From: Candidatus Woesearchaeota archaeon
Lineage (GTDB): Archaea; Nanobdellota; Nanobdellia; Woesearchaeales; UBA10216
Direction: 5' to 3'
Assembly (NCBI GenBank): GCA_016192905.1
Contig: JACPTG010000003.1
Coordinates: forward strand, 124,001 to 188,000
DNA: 64,000 nt
Position 1 is the first letter of the stretch; each line of letters starts with the position of its first letter. Position numbers and translations under genes: made by a program. Shown piece after piece: positions 18,085-25,605 of the stretch. The notes beneath the pieces were generated by a model. It was not told where the DNA came from and did not search any database. It saw only the letters and a list, made by a program, of their open reading frames with translations.

Positions 18085-19167
18085 ATGATTGCCGGTTACC
18101 TTGGCGTTATTGATGGGAAACCCTTTTTGGGGCCCTCGGATTTTTACCAAACTTTCTTTTCCCAGGACCGGATTCCGCCCTCTGCAGGAAACGGCCTGCC
18201 TGCTTTGGCTGATTTTGCAGTTAAGAAGACTATTGGCCTCTATTCAGTTTTGGGGCTGCGCCAGCCGCATGCCCAGGCCGGGGAAGGGAAGCCGGTAAAC
18301 CCTTACGAATTTGCATCAGGCAGCCTGCAGATTCTGGACAGTCGGGTGAGGGCTGAAGTAAACAGTTATTGTCCAGCAATGAATAATTATGTTAGCTCTC
18401 TGCCTGATGGGGCGCTTTTTCCGAATTCAACCTTCCCAGTGCAGGTTGCAATCCTTGCAGACCTTGCCACTCAGGGGCTTGTTGATCCAGGGATTACCAG
18501 AAGGCTTTTGCATGTAAATGGGTGGGAAGTTACAGCCAAACCCCCCCACGTGCAGTTTTCAATGGTGGGGTCAAGCGCTTTTTTCCAGCCCTTGGAATTT
18601 TGGAAAATCGCGCAGGATTACAAGCCTGGGGAGGCTTCGCTGATAGCGCTGCATGCTGTCCAAAAGCAGCAGGCGATTCCAAATTATGCAAAGTTTGAGC
18701 TTCTTGGACTGGGTGAGGGCAGGATAACGGCTTCTTTTGAGGATTACGCCCTGTCAATTGGACGACCAAGTTGGTATCCGACTATTAAAGTGAAAACAGG
18801 TGAAATGACAGCAGGATACTCATTCAGCCTTAATCAAGACCTCAGTGTTTCGAGAATGGGGCTTTTTTGCAGGCAACCATATAAGGCTGGCGATATTTCT
18901 TTAAGTTTGTACTTTGATCGGCAGTGTCCAGCTTCAGCCCATCTCATTGCAAGCCGTGGAGACAGGTCCGCCTCGTTTGAAATTTCATCAGGAGGCCTTG
19001 TTACCAAGCTTACTGGAGGATTTGAAGACAGTAAATTGGCCGACGAGCAGGAGGAGGACATTAGGCGCATGGTGAAGGGTGGAATAGGGTTTGGAACTGC
19101 TGAGCGTTTAGCCGCTGTAATCGCTGCGGGAGAAAATGTTTCAATCGAACAGATTTTGGCCCCTTAA
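18085..19167 (+). CDS. hypothetical protein, 360 aa
   Basis: Not recognised. A soluble protein with mixed alpha/beta composition, no signal peptide and no clear catalytic motif. The middle part (residues 150-290) is rich in beta-forming segments such as ITASFEDYALSIGRPSWYPT, and the C-terminal 40 residues are helical (LADEQEEDIRRMVKGGIGFG). It lies alone between the two mevalonate clusters and reads opposite to both. The ATG at 18085 is 25 bases from its TATA element, supporting a leaderless start. Confidence 0.6.
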   Translation: MIAGYLGVIDGKPFLGPSDFYQTFFSQDRIPPSAGNGLPALADFAVKKTIGLYSVLGLRQPHAQAGEGKPVNPYEFASGSLQILDSRVRAEVNSYCPAMNNYVSSLPDGALFPNSTFPVQVAILADLATQGLVDPGITRRLLHVNGWEVTAKPPHVQFSMVGSSAFFQPLEFWKIAQDYKPGEASLIALHAVQKQQAIPNYAKFELLGLGEGRITASFEDYALSIGRPSWYPTIKVKTGEMTAGYSFSLNQDLSVSRMGLFCRQPYKAGDISLSLYFDRQCPASAHLIASRGDRSASFEISSGGLVTKLTGGFEDSKLADEQEEDIRRMVKGGIGFGTAERLAAVIAAGENVSIEQILAP

Positions 19168-19171
19168 CACA

Positions 19172-20155
19172 CTATAGAATTCTCGAACCCTCACCTGGCC
19201 TGCTGACGTGGAGTGACTTAACCCCTTCGCCCTTTATTGCCTTTTCAACCTCATGCAGGTATTTCTGCTCTGTCAGGATATGCGCATTCGGCCCTGCATC
19301 AAAAGTGTAGCCTGCAATTATTTCTCCGGAGGCGTCATTAAGCTCGTGGACGGCTGCGATAATCCTTTTTGATGTGTCATTAAGGTAAATAATCGGAGGC
19401 CAGCTGTCCAGCATCACCGCGTGAAGGCTGTTGCTTTCTGCCATTACCGCAGGAAGAAGTGAGTGCATGTTTTTCCCAAGGATGGCCTGCCTTATCCCCT
19501 CCACCTTTGCGGGAATCGTGCTGAGCCTTTGCCTGAACAGCGCACTCGTCTCAACAGTCCTCTTCATCCCCTCTGTTGAGCCGATGATTTTAGGCTCTGC
19601 GCTTGTAATTGCCGTAACAATCCTCAGCTCAGGCCAATGGTTCTCATCAGCAATCTGGACTGCAAAGCTGTCTGAGCCGTCATCCATGCTCCCTGCCTTC
19701 CAATGGGCAAATCCTCCGATGATTGAGCGCGATGCGGAGCCAGAGCCGAGCCTTGCGGCGATGGACAGCTGCCTTGCATCAGGCTTCAGCCCAAGGGCAG
19801 CTGAGGCTGCTGCGGCAAGGGCAGCATACCCTGACGATGAGGACGCTATTCCTACGCCTTTTGGGAAGGTGTTCTGTGAAACTACAGATGCCCTGAAGTC
19901 CACTGCTGCCAGCTTCCGCAGATAATCAAGGACCAAAAAGGAATTCTGCATCTCCTTTTCAGATGCCTCTACGCCGTCAAGAAGCAACGAATCCTGCGCA
20001 TAATCTTCTGAGAATTCAACAGTTGTCCTGCTCTGAAAATCTCCTGCCAAGGTCACTGAAATGCTGTCATTAAGCGGAAGCTTAAGCTGGCTGTCCCTCT
20101 TCCCCCAGTATTTCACAAGGGCAATGTTAGGAGAAGCTGTTGCCCTTGCCTTCAT
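19172..20155 (-). CDS. mvaD: diphosphomevalonate decarboxylase
   Basis: Converts mevalonate diphosphate to isopentenyl diphosphate. The signature N-terminus ATASPNIALVKYWGKRD contains the catalytic lysine region. LPLNDSISVTL, the P-loop GIASSSSGYAAL, the serine-rich GSGSASRSI and the catalytic aspartate in AGYTFDAGPNAH are all present. These residues separate true decarboxylases from mevalonate 3-kinases. I chose ATG 20155, which overlaps the phosphomevalonate kinase stop as ATGA. An in-frame ATG at 20164 adds three residues. Confidence 0.93.
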   Translation of the reverse strand: MKARATASPNIALVKYWGKRDSQLKLPLNDSISVTLAGDFQSRTTVEFSEDYAQDSLLLDGVEASEKEMQNSFLVLDYLRKLAAVDFRASVVSQNTFPKGVGIASSSSGYAALAAAASAALGLKPDARQLSIAARLGSGSASRSIIGGFAHWKAGSMDDGSDSFAVQIADENHWPELRIVTAITSAEPKIIGSTEGMKRTVETSALFRQRLSTIPAKVEGIRQAILGKNMHSLLPAVMAESNSLHAVMLDSWPPIIYLNDTSKRIIAAVHELNDASGEIIAGYTFDAGPNAHILTEQKYLHEVEKAIKGEGVKSLHVSRPGEGSRIL

Positions 20156-21117
20156 ACCGCGCATGCCCCTGCCGCATTCGGCCTCGCATTGATTATCTGG
20201 CCGCCAGCAGCCTGCAAGGATTTCTTAACATTCGCCTCCAAAGCCTCAGGGCACAGGGCTATTATGCAGTCGCCAACCCCTGCGCCTGAAAGCTTCGCGC
20301 CATACGCGCCAGCATCCAGAGCTGCAGACACAAGCCGCTCAATCCTCTCCGAGCTTACGCCAAACTCAGTTGACGGGGACTTCATCTTCCTCAGCAGCTC
20401 CTGATTATGGTTCATCAAAACACCTAATTGCCTCCAGTCCTGCCTGCCAATCGCAGTCCTGGCCATCAAAACCAACTTTTCAATCTCATCAAAAAGCGAA
20501 TTGTAGAATTTTTGGTCATTCTTCACATGCTCAGCGACATGCCTTACTATTTCCGGAGTGCTGGCAGGCTGGCCTGTGTACGCCACAACAAGCTGTTCTG
20601 CCAATGGGCTGATAGGCTCTGGGCTGCCTATCTTATACATTATTGTCCCGCCATAGGAGGCAGCGGCTGCGTCAAAACCTGAGCCGACCTTCTGAACCTC
20701 AAGCACAGTCTTGAATGCAAGGGTATAGAGCTTTGCCTCGTCCAGCGGCACCTTGAAATGCGACGCAAGGGCTGCAATAGTCGCAGCCGTCACCGACGCT
20801 GAAGAGCCCAGCCCGACCTTTTTCTCAGGCGTATCAGGGCTGCGCGTTGTAATCCTGAATGGCCTCGCAACTGAAAATGCCTGCATAAAGTTTTTCGCGG
20901 CCTGGGCAGCGAACGCAACCTGCTTCGGGAATGACTCCTGGCTGAGGTCAACCTGGCCTGAGAAACCCATGTCAGGGGCATCTATAAAACAGGATTCAGA
21001 ATCAGTCACAGACGCCTGGACTCCTGCGTCAACCGCGGTAACTATGCATTTCCTGCCATACACCACGGCGTGCTCGCCAAGAATCATCAGCTTCCCAGGC
21101 GCCCTTGCAGTGGCCAT
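20152..21117 (-). CDS. phosphomevalonate kinase (GHMP family)
   Basis: A second GHMP kinase, distinct from the mevalonate kinase at 13450: N-terminal ATARAPGKLMILGEHAVVYG, P-loop KKVGLGSSASVTAAT, and QKVGSGFDAAAASYGGTIMY, the last pattern being typical of phosphomevalonate kinases, plus C-terminal KLSGAGVGDCIIA. Its place directly before the decarboxylase with a four-base overlap makes phosphorylation of mevalonate 5-phosphate the best reading. A duplicated mevalonate kinase is the alternative. A TATA element (GATATAAATAG) lies about 25 bases upstream, so the transcript is nearly leaderless. Confidence 0.78.
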   Translation of the reverse strand: MATARAPGKLMILGEHAVVYGRKCIVTAVDAGVQASVTDSESCFIDAPDMGFSGQVDLSQESFPKQVAFAAQAAKNFMQAFSVARPFRITTRSPDTPEKKVGLGSSASVTAATIAALASHFKVPLDEAKLYTLAFKTVLEVQKVGSGFDAAAASYGGTIMYKIGSPEPISPLAEQLVVAYTGQPASTPEIVRHVAEHVKNDQKFYNSLFDEIEKLVLMARTAIGRQDWRQLGVLMNHNQELLRKMKSPSTEFGVSSERIERLVSAALDAGAYGAKLSGAGVGDCIIALCPEALEANVKKSLQAAGGQIINARPNAAGACAV

Positions 21118-21174
21118 AATGCAGGGAACATACTGCGCTATTTATATCTTGCCCATAACAAGAGGATATTTATT

Positions 21175-21220
21175 GCCGGCAGCCTGTGGCTACCTTGTCC
21201 ATTCGGAGGCGGCTGCCGGC
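21175..21220. repeat. perfect 10-bp inverted repeat, possible degenerate member of the intergenic element
   Basis: GCCGGCAGCC (21175-21184) and GGCTGCCGGC (21211-21220) enclose 26 bases. The left part reads GCAGCCTGTGGCTACC, matching the left end of the repeat family at 31698 and 59815. It lies between the 36-codon gene and phosphomevalonate kinase, and may serve as a terminator. Confidence 0.5.
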
Positions 21221-21225
21221 TTTCT

Positions 21226-21336
21226 TTAACATGCGCTGTTGTATCCGTGTATGAAGCCCTCCTCCTCAGGCGTTATCTCATCATCCTCGAGGGCGTCTTC
21301 ATAGTAGTCATAAAAATCGTCTGAATCAACCTCCAT
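21226..21336 (-). CDS. tiny acidic protein, 36 aa
   Basis: A complete short frame, ATG at 21336 and TAA at 21226, preceded by a strong Shine-Dalgarno (GGGAGGTGTTGGGG). The product begins MEVDSDDFYDYYEDALEDD and ends in ITPEEEGFIHGYNSAC. It has about 15 acidic residues and no basic residue except His. An AT-rich promoter-like stretch (TATTTATATAATAG) lies about 65 bases upstream on the same strand. Function unknown. Composition and the EEEGFxxGY-type tail suggest a small conserved archaeal protein rather than chance. Confidence 0.6.
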   Translation of the reverse strand: MEVDSDDFYDYYEDALEDDEITPEEEGFIHGYNSAC

Positions 21337-21474
21337 CCCCAACACCTCCCGCTTTTCCCATTTATCATACATACTCATACGATATATGACGCTATTATAT
21401 AAATATTTCGCTTATATTACTTCATCACACTTTTAGAAAGATTTTTATACCGCACGCCCAACCGCTGCCTGACC

Positions 21475-22311
21475 ATGAAGGAACGCGTCACCCTTACACT
21501 TGACTCCGACCTGCTGAAAGACGTGGACCGGAGGGTTGATGGCTACAAGATAAAAAACAGGTCCCACGCAGTGGAGCTATTCCTGATGCAGGCCCTCGGC
21601 AACAGCGTCCCAAAGACAGCGGTAATCCTGGCAGGGGGACGGGGAGTAAGGCTTGCGCCAATCACCCATGAGCTGCCAAAGCCGCTCATTCCATTGCATG
21701 ACAAGCCGCTGATACAACACCTCCTTGAGCTCCTGAAGAAGTACAATGTCCGCAACGTGATTATCTCCGTGGGCTACAAGGCTGACAAGATAAAGGAAGC
21801 GCTTGGGAACGGAAGAAGGTTTGGGCTGAACATAACCTACGTGGAGGAGCAGGCTCCGCTTGGCACAGCCGGCCCGCTCAAGCTGGCAAGGCAGTTTCTC
21901 ACTGAAACGTTCATCTGCTGCAACGCAGACGAACTGAAGGACATAGACCTCATGGAAATGTACATGCTGCACAAGGAGAACCGGGCTGCGGTTACCATTG
22001 CACTGACCACAGTTGATGACCCGAGCGCTTACGGGGTTGCCAGGCTGCAGGGAAGCAGGATACTTGAGTTTGTGGAAAAGCCAAAAAAGGACAAGGCGCC
22101 CTCAAACCTAATCAACGCCGGGCTTTACATAATGGAGCCTGAAATACTTGATTTCATACCTGATGGCTTCGCGATGGTTGAAAAGGACCTTTTCCCGCGG
22201 CTTGCCAGCGAGGGCAGGCTGTTCGGCTATCCGTTCAGCGGCCAATGGTTTGACACAGGAACCCTTGAAAGGTACGAGAGGGCGATAAAGGAATGGAAGG
22301 ATCTGGCGTGA
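21475..22311 (+). CDS. sugar nucleotidyltransferase with N-terminal ribbon-helix-helix domain
   Basis: Residues 1-45 (KERVTLTLDSDLLKDVDRRV ... NRSHAVELFL) are a ribbon-helix-helix DNA-binding domain. Residues 48-278 are a nucleotidyltransferase with the activating loop LAGGRGVRLAPITHELPKPL, CNADE in place of the usual metal-binding GD, EKPKKD, and NAGLYIMEPE. It would make an NDP-sugar from a sugar 1-phosphate (glucose- or mannose-1-phosphate uridylyl/guanylyl/thymidylyltransferase class; base and sugar not decidable). The next gene, a phosphohexomutase, would supply its substrate, and the two overlap by four bases. The DNA-binding domain suggests autoregulation. Confidence 0.88.
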   Translation: MKERVTLTLDSDLLKDVDRRVDGYKIKNRSHAVELFLMQALGNSVPKTAVILAGGRGVRLAPITHELPKPLIPLHDKPLIQHLLELLKKYNVRNVIISVGYKADKIKEALGNGRRFGLNITYVEEQAPLGTAGPLKLARQFLTETFICCNADELKDIDLMEMYMLHKENRAAVTIALTTVDDPSAYGVARLQGSRILEFVEKPKKDKAPSNLINAGLYIMEPEILDFIPDGFAMVEKDLFPRLASEGRLFGYPFSGQWFDTGTLERYERAIKEWKDLA

Positions 22312-23651
22312 GCTTTTTCAAGGAGTACGACATCAGGGGCCTGATAGATGAAGAACTGAATGATGAAACTGCCGGGAGGGTTGGCAGGGCGCTTGGGACT
22401 TTTCTCAAAGGCAAGCCTGTCCTTGTAGGCAGGGATATACGGCATTCATCGGCAAAGATACAGCCTGCCTTTGTTCAAGGGCTGCTATCAACAGGCTCTG
22501 ATGTTACCTTTGTGGGTGAATACGGCAGCCCTGTGCTTTTCTTCAACTGCTGGCAGCAAAAAAAGGAAGGGGCGATGATTACCGCCTCTCACAACCCGGC
22601 GGTCTACACTGGCTTCAAGTTTGTGGAGGCAAACGGATGCAGCTTTGTCGCCCAGTATGCTGAGCTCAGGAGCATTTACGAGGCAGGAGAGTTTACTGAA
22701 GGCAAAGGGAAATATGACGAGATTGACGGGTACAAGCCATACAGGGATTTTCTCAAGGCGCACCTGAGGATAAAGCCCGGAATAAAAGTTGCGGCAGAGT
22801 GCCTATTCGCGTCGGCAGCAACTGTCATACCGCACCTTTACGAGGAGCTTGGAATTGAAGCAATCCCTTCCCATTGCGAGGCAAAGCCTGACTTCAACAA
22901 CGAGCGGCCAGAGCCAAAGGGCGAGAACCTTCGGGAAATGGCGGACAAGGTTGTGCAGGACAGGGCTGCTTTTGGCGTGGGCTTTGACGGCGACTGCGAC
23001 CGCTCGGTCTTTATAGACGACAAGGGGCGGGAGGTTAACGGCAGCGTCGCAGCAGCAATATTCATCAGGCACATACTTTCAAAGAAAGGAGGGAAGCCGC
23101 ATAAGGTAGTCATGACAGTTGACTGCAACAGCGAGCTACAGACCCTTGCGGCATCCTACGGCTCAGAGTTGATCTGGAGCGAAGTCGGCCACGGGTTCAT
23201 AGGAAAGAATGTGCACCAGCACAAGGCAGTATTCGGCGGCGAGATGAGCTCGCATTTCTGGTTTGAACACTTTCCATTTTCAGACGGGTTCCTGGCAGGC
23301 CTGAAGATGGCTGAGCTGCTCTGCGAAACGCCGAAGAGGCTTTCGCAGCTTGTTGACGAAGTCAGGTTCGCGCCGATGCTGAAGGAATACATTGACTGCG
23401 GCACGCATGAAAAAAAAGAAAAAGTCAGAGAGGAGCTTACAAAAAAATACAGGCAGCAGTACCCTGACGCAACACTCACAAGGGACGGGATAAAGTTCTT
23501 CCTCAACGAGCTTGAGTGGGTATTGCTGAGGAAATCCAACAATCTTCCTGAGTTCTGCCTTGTCATTGAGGCGAGGAATGAGAAGCGGCTGAAAGAGCTG
23601 CGGGAGGAGTACAGGAAGGTTGTCCTGGATGCTATTGCTGCTTCCTCTTGA
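22308..23651 (+). CDS. phosphomannomutase/phosphoglucomutase
   Basis: Interconverts hexose 6-phosphates and 1-phosphates for NDP-sugar synthesis. Active-site phosphoserine loop ITASHNPAVYTGFK, metal-binding GFDGDCDRS, sugar-binding GGEMSSHFWF, and the C-terminal phosphate-binding domain. The frame can begin at ATG 22293, but GTG 22308 (VSFFKEYDIRG) fits the family N-terminus (xxFKEYDIRG), has GGAAGGAT six bases before it, and overlaps the nucleotidyltransferase stop as GTGA. Length is 447 aa. It overlaps the convergent thioredoxin remnant by 20 bases. Confidence 0.92.
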   Translation: MSFFKEYDIRGLIDEELNDETAGRVGRALGTFLKGKPVLVGRDIRHSSAKIQPAFVQGLLSTGSDVTFVGEYGSPVLFFNCWQQKKEGAMITASHNPAVYTGFKFVEANGCSFVAQYAELRSIYEAGEFTEGKGKYDEIDGYKPYRDFLKAHLRIKPGIKVAAECLFASAATVIPHLYEELGIEAIPSHCEAKPDFNNERPEPKGENLREMADKVVQDRAAFGVGFDGDCDRSVFIDDKGREVNGSVAAAIFIRHILSKKGGKPHKVVMTVDCNSELQTLAASYGSELIWSEVGHGFIGKNVHQHKAVFGGEMSSHFWFEHFPFSDGFLAGLKMAELLCETPKRLSQLVDEVRFAPMLKEYIDCGTHEKKEKVREELTKKYRQQYPDATLTRDGIKFFLNELEWVLLRKSNNLPEFCLVIEARNEKRLKELREEYRKVVLDAIAASS

Positions 23652-23838
23652 ACTGGCCAAGATGCCCGGCGTCGAACTGCGCATTCCCGAACCTTACCCC
23701 TGCATCTGCCTCGGCTGCCCTTTCCACCCTGGGCTTGTAGAATGCGCATGCCCCGCAGGATTCCTTTGTTGCAATGATAACTGCAAGGCCTGCCTGCATG
23801 AATTCCTGATAGTTTGCGTCTGTTAGTACATCAATCAT
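23632..23838 (-). pseudogene. truncated thioredoxin-like protein, 68 aa
   Basis: The first half of a thioredoxin fold: the early strand LAVIIATKESCGACAFYKP with a CGAC redox motif, then ERAAEADAGVRFGNAQFDAG as in proteins that continue with a cis-Pro strand. The frame stops after QFKRKQQ, where a thioredoxin should have 40-50 more residues including the cis-proline (xxPT) and the last two strands. The missing part coincides with the 3' end of the convergent phosphohexomutase gene, suggesting deletion or rearrangement there. The redox motif itself is intact. Confidence 0.65.
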
Positions 23839-23904
23839 TTTGCCTGGGGTTGGCCTGAGGTATAAAAGGTTTTGTCAAGCTGTTTCCCAAAACACTGTTA
23901 AGTT

Positions 23905-23992
23905 ATATCAAAGGAAACTAATATTCGGATATTCTTTTTTCCTTTGATATCTGTAACGGACTACTATTATTCCGAAAATTATTGTCCGTTAC
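23905..23992. repeat. two tandem hairpins upstream of an AbrB gene
   Basis: Hairpin 1 pairs 23905-23917 (ATATCAAAGGAAA) with 23938-23950 (TTTCCTTTGATAT). Its loop contains a further AATAT-TCGG-ATATT stem at 23920-23933. Two bases later, hairpin 2 pairs 23953-23961 (GTAACGGAC) with 23984-23992 (GTCCGTTAC). The AT-rich area carries no gene. It could be a terminator, an operator array for the AbrB protein, or the end of a lost mobile element. Confidence 0.6.
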
Positions 23993-24136
23993 TTTAAGTA
24001 GCGGGCCGTGGCTACCCAGGATTTTTGGAGGGAAGGATTCAGCCAGCTTTCCACACCCGCCCCGGGCTATTCTTACTTTCTTACAAATCAAAAACCTTAT
24101 ATATCCGGCAGGCATTTTAGTGTTTGGGTGATAATC

Positions 24137-24400
24137 ATGAGTGAAGTTGAATTTGCAAAAGCCTCATCCAAGGGCCAGGTGGTAATTCCCCAGTCAATAC
24201 GGGAAAAGCTGGGAATTGAAGAAGGGACTCCATTTGCAGTTTGGTCTAGTGGGAACCGGATTCTTTTCAAGAAAATGGATCTCCCGCAAAAAAGCTGGGA
24301 AGAAGTAGCTGCGCCTTTCCGAAGGCTTGCGAAAGAGCGTAAACTAACATTTGACGATGTTGAAATGGCAATTAGAAAAGTCAGGTCAACCAAAAAATGA
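24137..24400 (+). CDS. AbrB/SpoVT-family protein, possible orphan VapB-type antitoxin
   Basis: The swapped-hairpin DNA-binding domain occupies residues 1-48 (FAKASSKGQVVIPQSIREKL, then EEGTPFAVW), followed by a basic helical tail. I chose ATG 24137 over the upstream frame from 24008, because the TATA element (CTTATATATCC, about 24088) lies between them. The stop overlaps the ATG of a 44-codon frame starting MISVTLEIFMKRPD, which resembles only the first few residues of a PIN toxin and then diverges, so the toxin may have been lost. Regulatory role inferred. Confidence 0.75.
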   Translation: MSEVEFAKASSKGQVVIPQSIREKLGIEEGTPFAVWSSGNRILFKKMDLPQKSWEEVAAPFRRLAKERKLTFDDVEMAIRKVRSTKK

Positions 24401-24558
24401 TTTCAGTAACGCTTGAAATTTTTATGAAGAGGCCAGACAAAATTGAGCCTGTTGCTTTTCTTCAGGCTTTGGCGGCGGCAGTGCCTCATTGCTCCTCTGC
24501 CTGCCCCGGCGACTTTCAAAAAACTTTTTAAACACCCTCCTGATTGTATTTGAATAAT

Positions 24559-24668
24559 GGGCCCATAGCTTAGCCTGGTAGAGCGGTTGACATTTAGGCC
24601 GATGCTCTTATCCCCAGGTTTTGGAGGCAGTGACCAACAGGTCCAGGGTTCGAATCCCTGTGGGCCCA
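24559..24668 (+). tRNA. tRNA-Lys (anticodon CUU) with two introns
   Basis: Acceptor GGGCCCA/TGGGCCC, D arm GCTT...GAGC, T arm CAGGG-TTCGAAT-CCCTG, A73, no encoded CCA. The 53 bases between positions 27 and 43 must lose 36. Removing 24590-24603 (14 nt, between positions 30 and 31) and 24611-24632 (22 nt, between 37 and 38) gives stem GTTGG/CCAAC and loop CTCTTAA with U33 and anticodon CUU, and a mature length of 74. Intron 1 fits a canonical bulge-helix-bulge: CGGU (24584-24587) pairs with GCCG (24598-24601). Intron 2 fits with one C-C mismatch. Confidence 0.85.
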
Positions 24669-25337
24669 TCAATTCTTCTGTTTATATCTTTCGACATGAT
24701 ACTTGTTATTGGGTTTAATTGTTTCAAAGAACAAAGCAATACTCGTTTGGTCTGTTATCCTGAACAAGTGAGCGCCATTACTTGTGCTTATTTTAGTTGT
24801 AGTGATTTTAAGTCTGTTTAGAACATCCTTGACCTGTTTAATCAATTTTGGCTGCTTCATCTTGATCTGCACGACTTTGTATTTATAGTGCTTTGAATGA
24901 TTGGCGTATTTTTTTGAGTATCGATTGTAGACTGTTCCATCAGTATCAAAAATTCCACGCACACAATCAATTGCCGCCTCATTTTTATCAAATATCCACT
25001 TAGGAATGAAGAGTCTTGTTTTTTTCCCGACAGGCAACCCAGCTTCTTGCATGGATTGGAAGAGTTCTTTTCTCATAGTTACTAGAACTATGCAATTCAC
25101 TTTAGCTCTTGGTCTAATTCGAGCAGAAAAGCCATATAATTTTTTGATGATTGGTTGAATTGAATTTTCGTAGTAATCTCGATCATGCGTATGTCCTGTT
25201 AAAAGGCTGCAGTAACGGGGGTTTTTTCGATCTTTCGGAGAGTATTTTGAAATGCACCCATCACCCAAAAAAGCGCCAAACAATTCTGCGAACTGATGCT
25301 CTGATGAAGAGTTGTTAAATGGCGGATATAGATGCAT
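24669..25337 (-). CDS. LAGLIDADG homing endonuclease
   Basis: A 222-aa free-standing double-motif endonuclease: first motif ELFGAFLGDG (about residues 18-27), second CVRGIFDTDG (about 125-134), each with the metal-binding acidic residue at its end. Such enzymes make site-specific double-strand breaks and spread their own gene. Its stop codon begins on the base after A73 of tRNA-Lys, and beyond its start lies a second tRNA 3' end (25468-25492), so it is bracketed by tRNA sequence. The gene is clearly more AT-rich than its neighbours, consistent with acquisition by transfer. Confidence 0.93.
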   Translation of the reverse strand: MHLYPPFNNSSSEHQFAELFGAFLGDGCISKYSPKDRKNPRYCSLLTGHTHDRDYYENSIQPIIKKLYGFSARIRPRAKVNCIVLVTMRKELFQSMQEAGLPVGKKTRLFIPKWIFDKNEAAIDCVRGIFDTDGTVYNRYSKKYANHSKHYKYKVVQIKMKQPKLIKQVKDVLNRLKITTTKISTSNGAHLFRITDQTSIALFFETIKPNNKYHVERYKQKN

Positions 25338-25432
25338 CTTGTTGCTCCTGGAATCACCAAGCTCGCTTTTACTTAAATACTATGCCCACCGACTTGTCCA
25401 GTGTCCAGTGCCAAATTTTCGCAAATTTTCCG

Positions 25433-25492
25433 ATATAAATTTGTAAAATTGCGAAATTTAAGCCGGCGAGGGTTCGAATCCCTCCGGGCCCA
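25433..25492 (+). other. orphan tRNA 3' half (T arm and acceptor strand) behind its own TATA-like element
   Basis: 25468-25484 is a perfectly paired T arm (GAGGG-TTCGAAT-CCCTC), followed by CGGGCCC and A73 at 25492 and then a T run. No D arm or GGGCCCG strand is found upstream. TATAAATTT at 25433-25441 is about 25 bases before where such a transcript would begin. It resembles the tRNA-Lys 3' end, but the differences are compensatory pairs, not random decay. It could be a split-tRNA half, or an attachment-site relic of the endonuclease element. Confidence 0.5.
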
Positions 25493-25605
25493 TTTTTCTC
25501 GTTACTGGCTTCGTCCCCGGAAGGTTTCATGCCCTGCGACTGAAAAGATGCAAGATTTTTTAAGCCGGGCTGACCAATCCGAAGAAAAAGTGAAGGATGA
25601 TGCAA

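Noticed and set aside
19172-20155. Mevalonate 3-kinase instead of diphosphomevalonate decarboxylase
   Set aside because: The catalytic Asp (YTFDAGPNA) and the KYWGK lysine region typical of true decarboxylases are both present.
24586-24638. Reading the tRNA-Lys gene as having one 36-nt intron and anticodon UUU
   Set aside because: It leaves A at position 33 and an A31-C39 mismatch, and the 4-bp central helix does not form; the two-intron solution repairs all three.
25369-25605. 78-codon minus-strand frame over the tRNA fragment
   Set aside because: GPGGIRTLAG-type sequence is the usual artefact of translating a tRNA T arm in reverse.
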